Shown here: one piece after another, positions 1 through 13,550 of the stretch | How positions within the stretch are numbered: position 1 is the stretch's first letter | How the letters are laid out: the number at the start of each line of letters is the position of its first letter | Source of the DNA: Lasioglossum baleicum | Taxonomy: Eukaryota > Arthropoda > Insecta > Hymenoptera > Halictidae | Direction of reading: 5' to 3' | DNA: 64,000 nucleotides | NCBI RefSeq assembly: GCF_051020765.1 | Contig: NW_027469105.1 | Coordinates: 620,001 to 684,000, forward strand | Notes under the pieces: generated by a model | The model's input: the letters and a program-made list of their open reading frames with translations, nothing else | Told to the model about the DNA's origin: nothing | The model's database searches: none | Translations under genes and position numbers: made by a program

Positions 1-1419
1 GTTATGCGTTATCGGCTTTGCGTTATGCGTCATGCGGTACGGGTTATGCGTTATCCGTTATGGATTATGCGTAATGCATTATGCGTTATGCGTTATCCGT
101 TATGGGTTATGCGTTATGCGTTATGCGATATGCGTTATGTGTTATGCGTTATGCGTTATCGGCTTTGCGTTATGCGTTATGGGTTATGCGTTATCCGTTA
201 TGGATTATGCGTTATGTATTATGCGTTATGGTTAATGCGTTATGGGTTATGCGTTGTGCGTTATCCGTTATGCGTTATGCGTTATCGGCTTTGCGTTATG
301 CGTCATACGTTATGCGTTATGCGTTATCGGCTTTGCGTTATGCGTCATGCGTTATGGGTTATGCGTTATCCGTTATGGATTATGCGTAATGCATTATACG
401 TTATGCGTTATGCGTTTCGCGTTATGTGTTATGCGTTATGCGTTATGCGTTATGCGTTATGCGTTATGCGTTATGCGTTATGCGTTATGCGTTATGCGTT
501 ATGCGTTATGCGTTACGCGTTATGCGTTATGCGTTATGCGTTATGCGTTATGCGTTATGCGTTATGCGTTATGCGTTATGCGTTATGCGTTATGCGTTAT
601 GCGTTATGCGTTATGCGTTATGCGTTATGCGTTATGCGTTATGCGTTATGCGTTATGCGTTATGCGTTATGCGTTATGCGTTATGCGTTATGCGTTATGC
701 GTTATGCGTTATGCGTTATGCGTTATGCGTTATGCGTTATGCGTTATGCGTTATGCGTTATGCGTTATGCGTTATGCGTTATGCGTTATGCGTTATGCGT
801 TATGCGTTATGCGTTATGCGTTATGCGTTATGCGTTATGCGTTATGCGTTATGCGTTATGCGTTATGCGTTATGCGTTATGCGTTATGCGTTATGCGTTA
901 TGCGTTATGCGTTATGCGTTAAGCGTTATGCGTTATGCATTATCGGCTTTGCGTTATGCGTTATGGGTTATGCGTTATCCGTTATGGATTATGCGTTATG
1001 CGTTATGCATTATGCGTAATGCGTAATGCGGTATTGGTTATGCGTTGTGCGTTATCCGTTATCCGTTATCCGTTATCCGTTATGCGTTATGCGTTATGCG
1101 TTATGCGTTATGCGTTAAGCGTTATGCGTTATGCGTTATGCGTTATGCGTTATGCGTTATGCGTTATGCGTTATGCGTTATGCGTTATGCGTTATGCGTC
1201 ATGCGTTATGCGTTATGCGTTATGCGTTATGCGTTATGCGTTATGCGTTATGCGTTATGCGTTATGCGTTATGCGTTATGCGTTATGCGTTATGCGTTAT
1301 GCGTTATGCGTTATGCGTTATGCGTTATGCGTTATGCGTTATGCGTTATGCGTTATGCGTTATGCGTTATGCGTTATGCGTTATGCGTTATGCGTTATGC
1401 GTTATGCGTTATGTGTTAT
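1..1419. repeat. C cassette (cut by window edge), run, B cassette, run
   Basis: Positions 1-431 are the interior and end of a C cassette whose start lies outside the window, with CGGCTTT, GCGGTAC, GCGATAT, GTATTAT, GGTTAAT and GCGTTTC units. A run follows with one GCGTTAC at 510-516; 517-915 is 57 pure units. The B cassette is 916-1118, bounded by GCGTTAA. The next run carries GCGTCAT at 1196-1202 and ends with GTGTTAT at 1413-1419. Confidence 0.85.
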
Positions 1420-3701
1420 GCTTTATGGGTTATGCGTAATGCGTTATCGGCTTTGCGTTATGCGTTATGGGTTATGCGTTATCCGTTATGGATTATGCGT
1501 TATGTATTATGTGTTATGGGTTATGCGTTGAGCGTTATCCGTTATCCGTTATCCGTTATCCGTTATGCGTTATGCGTTATGCGTTATGCGTTATCGGCTT
1601 TGCGTTATGCGTCATACGTTATGCGTTATGCGTTATGCGTTATGCGTTATCGGCTTTGCGTTATGCGTCATGCGGTACGGGTTATGCGTTATCCGTTATG
1701 GATTATGCGTAATGCATTATGCGTTATGCGTTATCCGTTATGGGTTATGCGTTATGCGTTATGCGATATGCGCTATGTGTTATGCGTTATGCGTTATCGG
1801 CTTTGCGTTATGCGTTATGGGTTATGCGTTATCCGTTATGGATTATGCGTTATGTATTATGCGTTATGGTTAATGCGTTATGGGTTATGCGTTGTGCGTT
1901 ATCCGTTATGCGTTATGCGTTATCGGCTTTGCGTTATGCGTCATACGTTATGCGTTATGCGTTATGCGTTATGCGTTATCGGCTTTGCGTTATGCGTCAT
2001 GCGTTATGGGTTATGCGTTATCCGTTATGGATTATGCGTAATGCATTATAAGTTATGCGTTATGCGTTTCGCGTTATGTGTTATGCGTTATGGGTTATGC
2101 GTTATGCGTTATGCGTTATGCGTTATGCGTTATGCGTTATGCGTTATGCGTTATGCGTTATGCGTTATGCGTTATGCGTTATGCGTTATGCGTTATGCGT
2201 TATGCGTTATGCGTTATGCGTTATGCGTTATGCGTTATGCGTTATGCGTTATGCGTTATGCGTTATGCGTTATGCGTTATGCGTTATGCGTTATGCGTTA
2301 TGCGTTATGCGTTATGCGTTATGCGTTATGCGTTATGCGTTATGCGTTATGCGTTAAGCGTTATGCGTTATGCGTTATCGGCTTTGCGTTATGCGTTATG
2401 GGTTATGCGTTATCCGTTATGGATTATGCGTTATGCGTTATGCATTATGCGTAATGCGTAATGCGGTATTGGTTATGCGTTGTGCGTTATCCGTTATCCG
2501 TTATCCGTTATCCGTTATCCGTTATGCGTTATGCGTTATGCGTTATGCGTTAAGCGTTATGCGTTATGCGTTATGCGTTATGCGTTATGCGTTATGCGTT
2601 ATGCGTTATGCGTTATGCGTTATGCGTTATGCGTTATGCGTTATGCGTTATGCGTTATGCGTTATGCGTTATGCGTTATGCGTTATGCGTTATGCGTTAT
2701 GCGTTATGCGTTATGCGTTATGCGTTATGCGTTATGCGTTATGCGTTATGCGTTATGCGTTATGCGTTATGCGTTATGCGTTATGCGTTATGCGTTATGC
2801 GTTATGCGTTATGCGTTATGCGTTATGCGTTATGCGTTATGCGTTATGCGTTATGCGTTATGCGTTATGCGTTATGCGTTATGCGTTATGCGTTATGCGT
2901 TATGCGTTATGCGTTATGCGTTATGCGTTATGCGTTATGCGTTATGCGTTATGCGTTATGCGTTATGCGTTATGCGTTATGCGTTATGCGTTATGCGTTA
3001 TGCGTTATGCGTTATGCGTTATGCGTTATGCGTTATGCGTTATGCGTTATGCGTTATGCGTTATGCGTTAAGCGTTATGCGTTATGCATTATCGGCTTTC
3101 CGTTATGCGTTATGGGTTATGCGTTATCCGTTATGGATTATGCGTTATGCGTTATGCATTATGCGTAATGCGTAATGCGGTATTGGTTATTCGTTGTGCG
3201 TTATCCGTTATCCGTTATCCGTTATCCGTTATGCGTTATGCGTTATGCGTTATGCGTTAAGCGTTATGCGTTATGCGTTATGCGTTATGCGTTATGCGTT
3301 ATGCGTTATGCGTTATGCGTTATGCGTTATGCGTTATGCGTTATGCGTCATGCGTTATGCGTTATGCGTTATGCGTTATGCGTTATGCGTTATGCGTTAT
3401 GCGTTATGCGTTATGCGTTATGCGTTATGCGTTATGCGTTATGCGTTATGCGTTATGCGTTATGCGTTATGCGTTATGCGTTATGCGTTATGCGTTATGC
3501 GTTATGCGTTATGCGTTATGCGTTATGCGTTATGCGTTATGCGTTATGCGTTATGCGTTATGCGTTATGCGTTATGCGTTATGCGTTATGCGTTATGCGT
3601 TATGCGTTATGCGTTATGCGTTATGCGTTATGCGTTATGCGTTATGCGTTATGCGTTATGCGTTATGCGTTATGCGTTATGCGTTATGCGTTATGCGTTA
3701 T
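1420..3701. repeat. Higher-order repeat: C, run, B, run, B, run
   Basis: C cassette 1420-2098; pure run 2099-2350 (36 units); B cassette 2351-2553 with five consecutive CCGTTAT; pure run 2554-3064 (73 units); a second B 3065-3260 marked by CCGTTAT directly after CGGCTTT and by TCGTTGT; then GCGTCAT at 3345-3351 and 50 pure units to 3701. Near 2048 the C cassette has AAGTTAT where most others have ACGTTAT or GCGTTAT. Confidence 0.85.
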
Positions 3702-5675
3702 GCTTTATGGGTTATGCGTAATGCGTTATCGGCTTTGCGTTATGCGTTATGGGTTATGCGTTATCCGTTATGGATTATGCGTTATGTATTATGCGTTATG
3801 GGTTATGCGTTGAGCGTTATCCGTTATCCGTTATCCGTTATGCGTTATGCGTTATGCGTTATGCGTTATGCGTTATCGGCTTTGCGTTATGCGTCATACG
3901 TTATGCGTTATGCGTTATGCGTTATGCGTTATCGGCTTTGCGTTATGCGTCATGCGGTACGGGTTATGCGTTATCCGTTATGGATTATGCGTAATGCATT
4001 ATGCGTTATGCGTTATCCGTTATGGGTTATGCGTTATGCGTTATGCGATATGCGCTATGTGTTATGCGTTATGCGTTATCGGCTTTGCGTTATGCGTTAT
4101 GGGTTATGCGTTATCCGTTATGGATTATGCGTTATGTATTATGCGTTATGGTTAATGCGTTATGGGTTATGCGTTGTGCGTTATCCGTTATGCGTTATGC
4201 GTTATCGGCTTTGCGTTATGCGTCATACGTTATGCGTTATGCGTTATGCGTTATGCGTTATCGGCTTTGCGTTATGCGTCATGCGATATGGGTTATGCGT
4301 TATCCGTTATGGATTATGCGTAATGCATTATGCGTTATGCGTTATGCGTTTTGCGTTATGTGTTATGCGTTATGGGTTATGCGTCATGCGTTATGCGTTA
4401 TGCGTTATGCGTTATGCGTTATGCGTTATGCGTTATGCGTTATGCGTTATGCGTTATGCGTTATGCGTTATGCGTTATGCGTTATGCGTTATGCGTTATG
4501 CGTTATGCGTTATGCGTTATGCGTTATGCGTTATGCGTTATGCGTTATGCGTTATGCGTTATGCGTTATGCGTTATGCGTTATGCGTTATGCGTTATGCG
4601 TTATGCGTTATGCGTTATGCGTTATGCGTTATGCGTTATGCGTTATGCGTTATGCGTTATGCGTTATGCGTTATGCGTTATGCGTTATGCGTTATGCGTT
4701 ATGCGTTATGCGTTATGCGTTATGCGTTATGCGTTATGCGTTATGCGTTATGCGTTATGCGTTATGCGTTATGCGTTAAGCGTTATGCGTTATGCATTAT
4801 CGGCTTTCCGTTATGCGTTATGGGTTATGCGTTATCCGTTATGGATTATGCGTTATGCGTTATGCATTATGCGTAATGCGTAATGCGGTATTGGTTATTC
4901 GTTGTGCGTTATCCGTTATCCGTTATCCGTTATCCGTTATGCGTTATGCGTTATGCGTTATGCGTTAAGCGTTATGCGTTATGCGTTATGCGTTATGCGT
5001 TATGCGTTATGCGTTATGCGTTATGCGTTATGCGTTATGCGTTATGCGTTATGCGTCATGCGTGATGCGTTATGCGTTATGCGTTATGCGTTATGCGTTA
5101 TGCGTTATGCGTTATGCGTTATGCGTTATGCGTTATGCGTTATGCGTTATGGGTTATGCGTTATGCGTTATGCGTTATGCGTTATGCGTTATGCGTTATG
5201 CGTTATGCGTTATGCGTTATGCGTTATGCGTTATGCGTTATGCGTTATGCGTTATGCGTTATGCGTTATGCGTTATGCGTTATGCGTTATGCGTTATGCG
5301 TTATGCGTTATGCGTTATGCGTTATGCGTTATGCGTTATGCGTTATGCGTTATGCGTTATGCGTTATGCGTTATGCGTTATGCGTTATGCGTTATGCGTT
5401 ATGCGTTATGCGTTATGCGTTATGCGTTATGCGTTATGCGTTATGCGTTATGCGTTATGCGTTATGCGTTATGCGTTATGCGTTATGCGTTATGCGTTAT
5501 GCGTTATGCGTTATGCGTTATGCGTTATGCGTTATGCGTTATGCGTTATGCGTTATGCGTTATGCGTTATGCGTTATGCGTTATGCGTTATGCGTTATGC
5601 GTTATGCGTTATGCGTTATGCGTTATGCGTTATGCGTTATGCGTTATGCGTTATGCGTTATGCGTTATGCGTTAT
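3702..5675. repeat. 1,974-bp higher-order repeat: C, run, B, run
   Basis: C cassette 3702-4387; pure run 4388-4772 (55 units); B cassette 4773-4968; GCGTCAT at 5053-5059, the rare GCGTGAT at 5060-5066, GGGTTAT at 5151-5157; then 74 pure units 5158-5675. The C cassette and following 55-unit run recur exactly 1,974 bp downstream at 5676-6746. Confidence 0.85.
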
Positions 5676-8600
5676 GCTTTATGGGTTATGCGTAATGCGT
5701 TATCGGCTTTGCGTTATGCGTTATGGGTTATGCGTTATCCGTTATGGATTATGCGTTATGTATTATGCGTTATGGGTTATGCGTTGAGCGTTATCCGTTA
5801 TCCGTTATCCGTTATGCGTTATGCGTTATGCGTTATGCGTTATGCGTTATCGGCTTTGCGTTATGCGTCATACGTTATGCGTTATGCGTTATGCGTTATG
5901 CGTTATCGGCTTTGCGTTATGCGTCATGCGGTACGGGTTATGCGTTATCCGTTATGGATTATGCGTAATGCATTATGCGTTATGCGTTATCCGTTATGGG
6001 TTATGCGTTATGCGTTATGCGATATGCGCTATGTGTTATGCGTTATGCGTTATCGGCTTTGCGTTATGCGTTATGGGTTATGCGTTATCCGTTATGGATT
6101 ATGCGTTATGTATTATGCGTTATGGTTAATGCGTTATGGGTTATGCGTTGTGCGTTATCCGTTATGCGTTATGCGTTATCGGCTTTGCGTTATGCGTCAT
6201 ACGTTATGCGTTATGCGTTATGCGTTATGCGTTATCGGCTTTGCGTTATGCGTCATGCGATATGGGTTATGCGTTATCCGTTATGGATTATGCGTAATGC
6301 ATTATGCGTTATGCGTTATGCGTTTTGCGTTATGTGTTATGCGTTATGGGTTATGCGTCATGCGTTATGCGTTATGCGTTATGCGTTATGCGTTATGCGT
6401 TATGCGTTATGCGTTATGCGTTATGCGTTATGCGTTATGCGTTATGCGTTATGCGTTATGCGTTATGCGTTATGCGTTATGCGTTATGCGTTATGCGTTA
6501 TGCGTTATGCGTTATGCGTTATGCGTTATGCGTTATGCGTTATGCGTTATGCGTTATGCGTTATGCGTTATGCGTTATGCGTTATGCGTTATGCGTTATG
6601 CGTTATGCGTTATGCGTTATGCGTTATGCGTTATGCGTTATGCGTTATGCGTTATGCGTTATGCGTTATGCGTTATGCGTTATGCGTTATGCGTTATGCG
6701 TTATGCGTTATGCGTTATGCGTTATGCGTTATGCGTTATGCGTTATGCGTTAAGCGTTATGCGTTATGCATTATCGGCTTTCCGTTATGCGTTATGGGTT
6801 ATGCGTTATCCGTTATGGATTATGCGTTATGCGTTATGCATTATGCGTAATGCGTAATGCGGTATTGGTTATTCGTTGTGCGTTATCCGTTATCCGTTAT
6901 CCGTTATGCGTTATGCGTTATGCGTTATGCGTTAAGCGTTATGCGTTATGCGTTATGCGTTATGCGTTATGCGTTATGCGTTATGCGTTATGCGTTATGC
7001 GTTATGCGTTATGCGTTATGCGTCATGCGTTATGCGTTATGCGTTATGCGTTATGCGTTATGCGTTATGCGTTATGCGTTATGCGTTATGCGTTATGCGT
7101 TATGCGTTATGGGTTATGCGTTATGCGTTATGCGTTATGCGTTATGCGTTATGCGTTATGCGTTATGCGTTATGCGTTATGCGTTATGCGTTATGCGTTA
7201 TGCGTTATGCGTTATGCGTTATGCGTTATGCGTTATGCGTTATGCGTTATGCGTTATGCGTTATGCGTTATGCGTTATGCGTTATGCGTTATGCGTTATG
7301 CGTTATGCGTTATGCGTTATGCGTTATGCGTTATGCGTTATGCGTTATGCGTTATGCGTTATGCGTTATGCGTTATGCGTTATGCGTTAAGCGTTATGCG
7401 TTATGCGTTATCGGCTTTGCGTTATGCGTTATGGGTTATGCGTTATCCGTTATGGATTATGCGTTATGCGTTATGCATTATGCGTAATGCGTAATGCGGT
7501 ATTGGTTATGCGTTGTGCGTTATCCGTTATCCGTTATCCGTTATCCGTTATCCGTTATGCGTTATGCGTTATGCGTTATGCGTTAAGCGTTATGCGTTAT
7601 GCGTTATGCGTTATGCGTTATGCGTTATGCGTTATGCGTTATGCGTTATGCGTTATGCGTTATGCGTTATGCGTTATGCGTTATGCGTTATGCGTTATGC
7701 GTTATGCGTTATGCGTTATGCGTTATGCGTTATGCGTTATGCGTTATGCGTTATGCGTTATGCGTTATGCGTTATGCGTTATGCGTTATGCGTTATGCGT
7801 TATGCGTTATGCGTTATGCGTTATGCGTTATGCGTTATGCGTTATGCGTTATGCGTTATGCGTTATGCGTTATGCGTTATGCGTTATGCGTTATGCGTTA
7901 TGCGTTATGCGTTATGCGTTATGCGTTATGCGTTATGCGTTATGCGTTATGCGTTATGCGTTATGCGTTATGCGTTATGCGTTATGCGTTATGCGTTATG
8001 CGTTATGCGTTATGCGTTATGCGTTATGCGTTATGCGTTATGCGTTATGCGTTATGCGTTATGCGTTATGCGTTAAGCGTTATGCGTTATGCATTATCGG
8101 CTTTCCGTTATGCGTTATGGGTTATGCGTTATCCGTTATGGATTATGCGTTATGCGTTATGCATTATGCGTAATGCGTAATGCGGTATTGGTTATTCGTT
8201 GTGCGTTATCCGTTATCCGTTATCCGTTATCCGTTATGCGTTATGCGTTATGCGTTATGCGTTAAGCGTTATGCGTTATGCGTTATGCGTTATGCGTTAT
8301 GCGTTATGCGTTATGCGTTATGCGTTATGCGTTATGCGTTATGCGTTATGCGTCATGCGTTATGCGTTATGCGTTATGCGTTATGCGTTATGCGTTATGC
8401 GTTATGCGTTATGCGTTATGCGTTATGCGTTATGCGTTATGCGTTATGCGTTATGCGTTATGCGTTATGCGTTATGCGTTATGCGTTATGCGTTATGCGT
8501 TATGCGTTATGCGTTATGCGTTATGCGTTATGCGTTATGCGTTATGCGTTATGCGTTATGCGTTATGCGTTATGCGTTATGCGTTATGCGTTATGCGTTA

Positions 8601-8706
8601 TGCGTTATGCGTTATGCGTTATGCGTTATGCGTTATGCGTTATGCGTTATGCGTTATGCGTTATGCGTTATGCGTTATGCGTTATGCGTTATGCGTTATG
8701 CGTTAT
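5676..8706. repeat. 3,031-bp higher-order repeat: C plus three B cassettes
   Basis: C cassette 5676-6361; pure run 6362-6746 (55 units); B 6747-6935; GCGTCAT at 7020-7026 and GGGTTAT at 7111-7117; 38 pure units 7118-7383; B 7384-7586; 69 pure units 7587-8069; B 8070-8265 (TCGTTGT type); GCGTCAT at 8350-8356; 50 pure units to 8706. The extra B-run-B stretch is what lengthens it relative to its neighbour. Confidence 0.85.
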
Positions 8707-10764
8707 GCTTTATGGGTTATGCGTAATGCGTTATCGGCTTTGCGTTATGCGTTATGGGTTATGCGTTATCCGTTATGGATTATGCGTTATGTATTATGCG
8801 TTATGGGTTATGCGTTGAGCGTTATCCGTTATCCGTTATCCGTTATGCGTTATGCGTTATGCGTTATGCGTTATGCGTTATCGGCTTTGCGTTATGCGTC
8901 ATACGTTATGCGTTATGCGTTATGCGTTATGCGTTATCGGCTTTGCGTTATGCGTCATGCGGTACGGGTTATGCGTTATCCGTTATGGATTATGCGTAAT
9001 GCATTATGCGTTATGCGTTATCCGTTATGGGTTATGCGTTATGCGTTATGCGATATGCGCTATGTGTTATGCGTTATGCGTTATCGGCTTTGCGTTATGC
9101 GTTATGGGTTATGCGTTATCCGTTATGGATTATGCGTTATGTATTATGCGTTATGGTTAATGCGTTATGGGTTATGCGTTGTGCGTTATCCGTTATGCGT
9201 TATGCGTTATCGGCTTTGCGTTATGCGTCATACGTTATGCGTTATGCGTTATGCGTTATGCGTTATCGGCTTTGCGTTATGCGTCATGCGATATGGGTTA
9301 TGCGTTATCCGTTATGGATTATGCGTAATGCATTATGCGTTATGCGTTATGCGTTTTGCGTTATGTGTTATGCGTTATGGGTTATGCGTCATGCGTTATG
9401 CGTTATGCGTTATGCGTTATGCGTTATGCGTTATGCGTTATGCGTTATGCGTTATGCGTTATGCGTTATGCGTTATGCGTTATGCGTTATGCGTTATGCG
9501 TTATGCGTTATGCGTTATGCGTTATGCGTTATGCGTTATGCGTTATGCGTTATGCGTTATGCGTTATGCGTTATGCGTTATGCGTTATGCGTTATGCGTT
9601 ATGCGTTATGCGTTATGCGTTATGCGTTATGCGTTATGCGTTATGCGTTATGCGTTATGCGTTATGCGTTATGCGTTATGCGTTATGCGTTATGCGTTAT
9701 GCGTTATGCGTTATGCGTTATGCGTTATGCGTTATGCGTTATGCGTTATGCGTTATGCGTTATGCGTTATGCGTTATGCGTTATGCGTTATGCGTTATGC
9801 GTTATGCGTTATGCGTTATGCGTTATGCGTTATGCGTTATGCGTTATGCGTTATGCGTTATGCGTTATGCGTTATGCGTTATGCGTTATGCGTTATGCGT
9901 TATGCGTTATGCGTTATGCGTTATGCGTTATGCGTTATGCGTTATGCGTTATGCGTTATGCGTTATGCGTTATGCGTTATGCGTTATGCGTTATGCGTTA
10001 TGCGTTATGCGTTATGCGTTATGCGTTATGCGTTATGCGTTATGCGTTATGCGTTATGCGTTATGCGTTATGCGTTATGCGTTATGCGTTATGCGTTATG
10101 CGTTATGCGTTATGCGTTATGCGTTATGCGTTATGCGTTATGCGTTATGCGTTATGCGTTATGCGTTATGCGTTATGCGTTATGCGTTATGCGTTATGCG
10201 TTATGCGTTATGCGTTATGCGTTATGCGTTAAGCGTTATGCGTTATGCATTATCGGCTTTGCGTTATGCGTTATGGGTTATGCGTTATCCGTTATGGATT
10301 ATGCGTTATGCGTTATGCATTATGCGTAATGCGTAATGCGGTATTGGTTATGCGTTGTGCGTTATCCGTTATCCGTTATCCGTTATCCGTTATCCGTTAT
10401 GCGTTATGCGTTATGCGTTATGCGTTAAGCGTTATGCGTTATGCGTTATGCGTTATGCGTTATGCGTTATGCGTTATGCGTTATGCGTTATGCGTTATGC
10501 GTTATGCGTTATGCGTTATGCGTCATGCGTTATGCGTTATGCGTTATGCGTTATGCGTTATGCGTTATGCGTTATGCGTTATGCGTTATGCGTTATGCGT
10601 TATGCGTTATGCGTTATGCGTTATGCGTTATGCGTTATGCGTCATGCGTTATGCGTTATGCGTTATGCGTTATGCGTTATGCGTTATGCGTTATGCGTTA
10701 TGCGTTATGCGTTATGCGTTATGCGTTATGCGTTATGCGTTATGCGTTATGCGTTATGTGTTAT
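8707..10764. repeat. Higher-order repeat containing the longest pure run
   Basis: C cassette 8707-9392 matches those at 3702 and 5676. The pure run after it, 9393-10225, is 119 uninterrupted units, against 55 at the equivalent place in the two preceding repeats. B cassette 10226-10428 follows, then two GCGTCAT markers (10520-10526 and 10639-10645), a short run and GTGTTAT at 10758-10764. Confidence 0.87.
9393..10225. repeat. Longest perfect GCGTTAT run, 119 units
   Basis: Between GCGTCAT (9386-9392) and GCGTTAA (10226-10232) I find 833 bp with no variant unit. It is the longest uninterrupted homogeneous run in the window. The homologous runs at 4388-4772 and 6362-6746 are 55 units, which points to recent expansion here. 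Confidence 0.87.
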
Positions 10765-13550
10765 GCTTTATGGGTTATGCGTAATGCGTTATCGGCTTTG
10801 CGTTATGCGTTATGGGTTATGCGTTATCCGTTATGGATTATGCGTTATGTATTATGCGTTATGGGTTATGCGTTATCCGTTATCCGTTATCCGTTATGCG
10901 TTATGCGTTATGCGTTATGCGTTATCGGCTTTGCGTTATGCGTCATACGTTATGCGTTATGCGTTATGCGTTATGCGTTATCGGCTTTGCGTTATGCGTC
11001 ATGCGGTACGGGTTATGCGTTATCCGTTATGGATTATGCGTAATGCATTATGCGTTATGCGTTATCCGTTATGGGTTATGCGTTATGCGTTATGCGATAT
11101 GCGCTATGTGTTATGCGTTATGCGTTATCGGCTTTGCGTTATGCGTTATGGGTTATGCGTTATCCGTTATGGATTATGCGTTATGTATTATGCGTTATGG
11201 TTAATGCGTTATGGGTTATGCGTTGTGCGTTATCCGTTATGCGTTATGCGTTATCGGCTTTGCGTTATGCGTCATACGTTATGCGTTATGCGTTATGCGT
11301 TATGCGTTATCGGCTTTGCGTTATGCGTCATGCGTTATGGGTTATGCGTTATCCGTTATGGATTATGCGTAATGCATTATGCGTTATGCGTTATGCGTTT
11401 TGCGTTATGTGTTATGCGTTATGGGTTATGCGTCATGCGTTATGCGTTATGCGTTATGCGTTATGCGTTATGCGTTATGCGTTATGCGTTATGCGTTATG
11501 CGTTATGCGTTATGCGTTATGCGTTATGCGTTATGCGTTATGCGTTATGCGTTATGCGTTATGCGTTATGCGTTATGCGTTATGCGTTATGCGTTATGCG
11601 TTATTTGTTATGCGTTATGCGTTATGCGTTATGCGTTATGCGTTATGCGTTATGCGTTATGCGTTATGCGTTATGCGTTATGCGTTATGCGTTATGCGTT
11701 ATGGGTTATGCGTCATGCGTTATGCGTTATGCGTTATCGGCTTTGCGTTATGCGTTATCCGTTATGGATTATGCGTTATGTATTATGCGTTATGGTTAAT
11801 GCGTTATGAGTTATGCGTTGTGCATTACCCGTTATGCGTTACGCTTTATGCGTTATGCGTTATGCGCTATCGGCTTTGCGTTATGCGTTATGCGTTATCG
11901 GCTTTGCGTTATGCGTCATGCGTTATGGGTTATGCGTTATCCGTTATGGATTATGCGTAATGCATTATAAGTTATGCGTTATGCGTTTCGCGTTATGTGT
12001 TATGCGTTATGGGTTATGCGTTATGCGTTATGCGTTATGCGTTATGCGTTATGCGTTATGCGTTATGCGTTATGCGTTATGCGTTATGCGTTATGCGTTA
12101 TGCGTTATGCGTTATGCGTTATGCGTTATGCGTTATGCGTTATGCGTTATGCGTTATGCGTTATGCGTTATGCGTTATGCGTTATGCGTTATGCGTTATG
12201 CGTTATGCGTTATGCGTTATGCGTTATGCGTTATGCGTTATGCGTTATGCGTTATGCGTTATGCGTTATGCGTTATGCGTTATGCGTTATGCGTTATGCG
12301 TTATGCGTTATGCGTTATGCGTTATGCGTTATGCGTTATGCGTTATGCGTTATGCGTTATGCGTTATGCGTTAAGCGTTATGCGTTATGCGTTATCCGCT
12401 TTGCGTTATGCGTTATGGGTTATGCGTTATCCGTTATGGATTATGCGTTATGCGTTATGCATTATGCGTAATGCGTAATGCGGTATTGGTTATGCGTTGT
12501 GCGTTATCCGTTATCCGTTATCCGTTATCCGTTATCCGTTATGCGTTATGCGTTATGCGTTATGCGTTAAGCGTTATGCGTTATGCGTTATGCGTTATGC
12601 GTTATGCGTTATGCGTTATGCGTTATGCGTTATGCGTTATGCGTTATGCGTTATGCGTTATGCGTTATGCGTTATGCGTTATGCGTTATGCGTTATGCGT
12701 TATGCGTTATGCGTTATGCGTTATGCGTTATGCGTTATGCGTTATGCGTTATGCGTTATGCGTTATGCGTTATGCGTTATGCGTTATGCGTTATGCGTTA
12801 TGCGTTATGCGTTATGCGTTATGCGTTATGCGTTATGCGTTATGCGTTATGCGTTATGCGTTATGCGTTATGCGTTATGCGTTATGCGTTATGCGTTATG
12901 CGTTATGCGTTATGCGTTATGCGTTATGCGTTAAGCGTTATGCGTTATGCATTATCGGCTTTGCGTTATGCGTTATGGGTTATGCGTTATCCGTTATGGA
13001 TTATGCGTTATGCGTTATGCATTATGCGTAATGCGTAATGCGGTATTGGTTATGCGTTGTGCGTTATCCGTTATCCGTTATCCGTTATCCGTTATCCGTT
13101 ATGCGTTATGCGTTATGCGTTATGCGTTAAGCGTTATGCGTTATGCGTTATGCGTTATGCGTTATGCGTTATGCGTTATGCGTTATGCGTTATGCGTTAT
13201 GCGTTATGCGTTATGCGTCATGTGTTATGCGTTATGCGTTATGCGTTATGCGTTATGCGTTATGCGTTATGCGTTATGCGTTATGCGTTATGCGTTATGC
13301 GTTATGCGTTATGCGTTATGCGTTATGCGTTATGCGTTATGCGTTATGCGTTATGCGTTATGCGTTATGCGTTATGCGTTATGCGTTATGCGTTATGCGT
13401 TATGCGTTATGCGTTATGCGTTATGCGTTATGCGTTATGCGTTATGCGTTATGCGTTATGCGTTATGCGTTATGCGTTATGCGTTATGCGTTATGCGTTA
13501 TGCGTTATGCGTTATGCGTTATGCGTTATGCGTTATGCGTTATGCGTTAT
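10765..13550. repeat. Higher-order repeat: C with split end, run, B, run, B, run
   Basis: C cassette 10765-11436 lacks the GCGTTGA unit found in most C cassettes. A 24-unit run, TTGTTAT (11605-11611), 13 more units, then GGGTTAT and GCGTCAT (11703-11716) lead into a second C-like end (11717-12017) holding GAGTTAT, GCATTAC and AAGTTAT. Then 50 pure units (12018-12367), B 12368-12570 with CCGCTTT in place of CGGCTTT, 51 pure units, B 12928-13130, GCGTCAT 13215-13221 and GTGTTAT 13222-13228, and 46 pure units. Confidence 0.82.
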
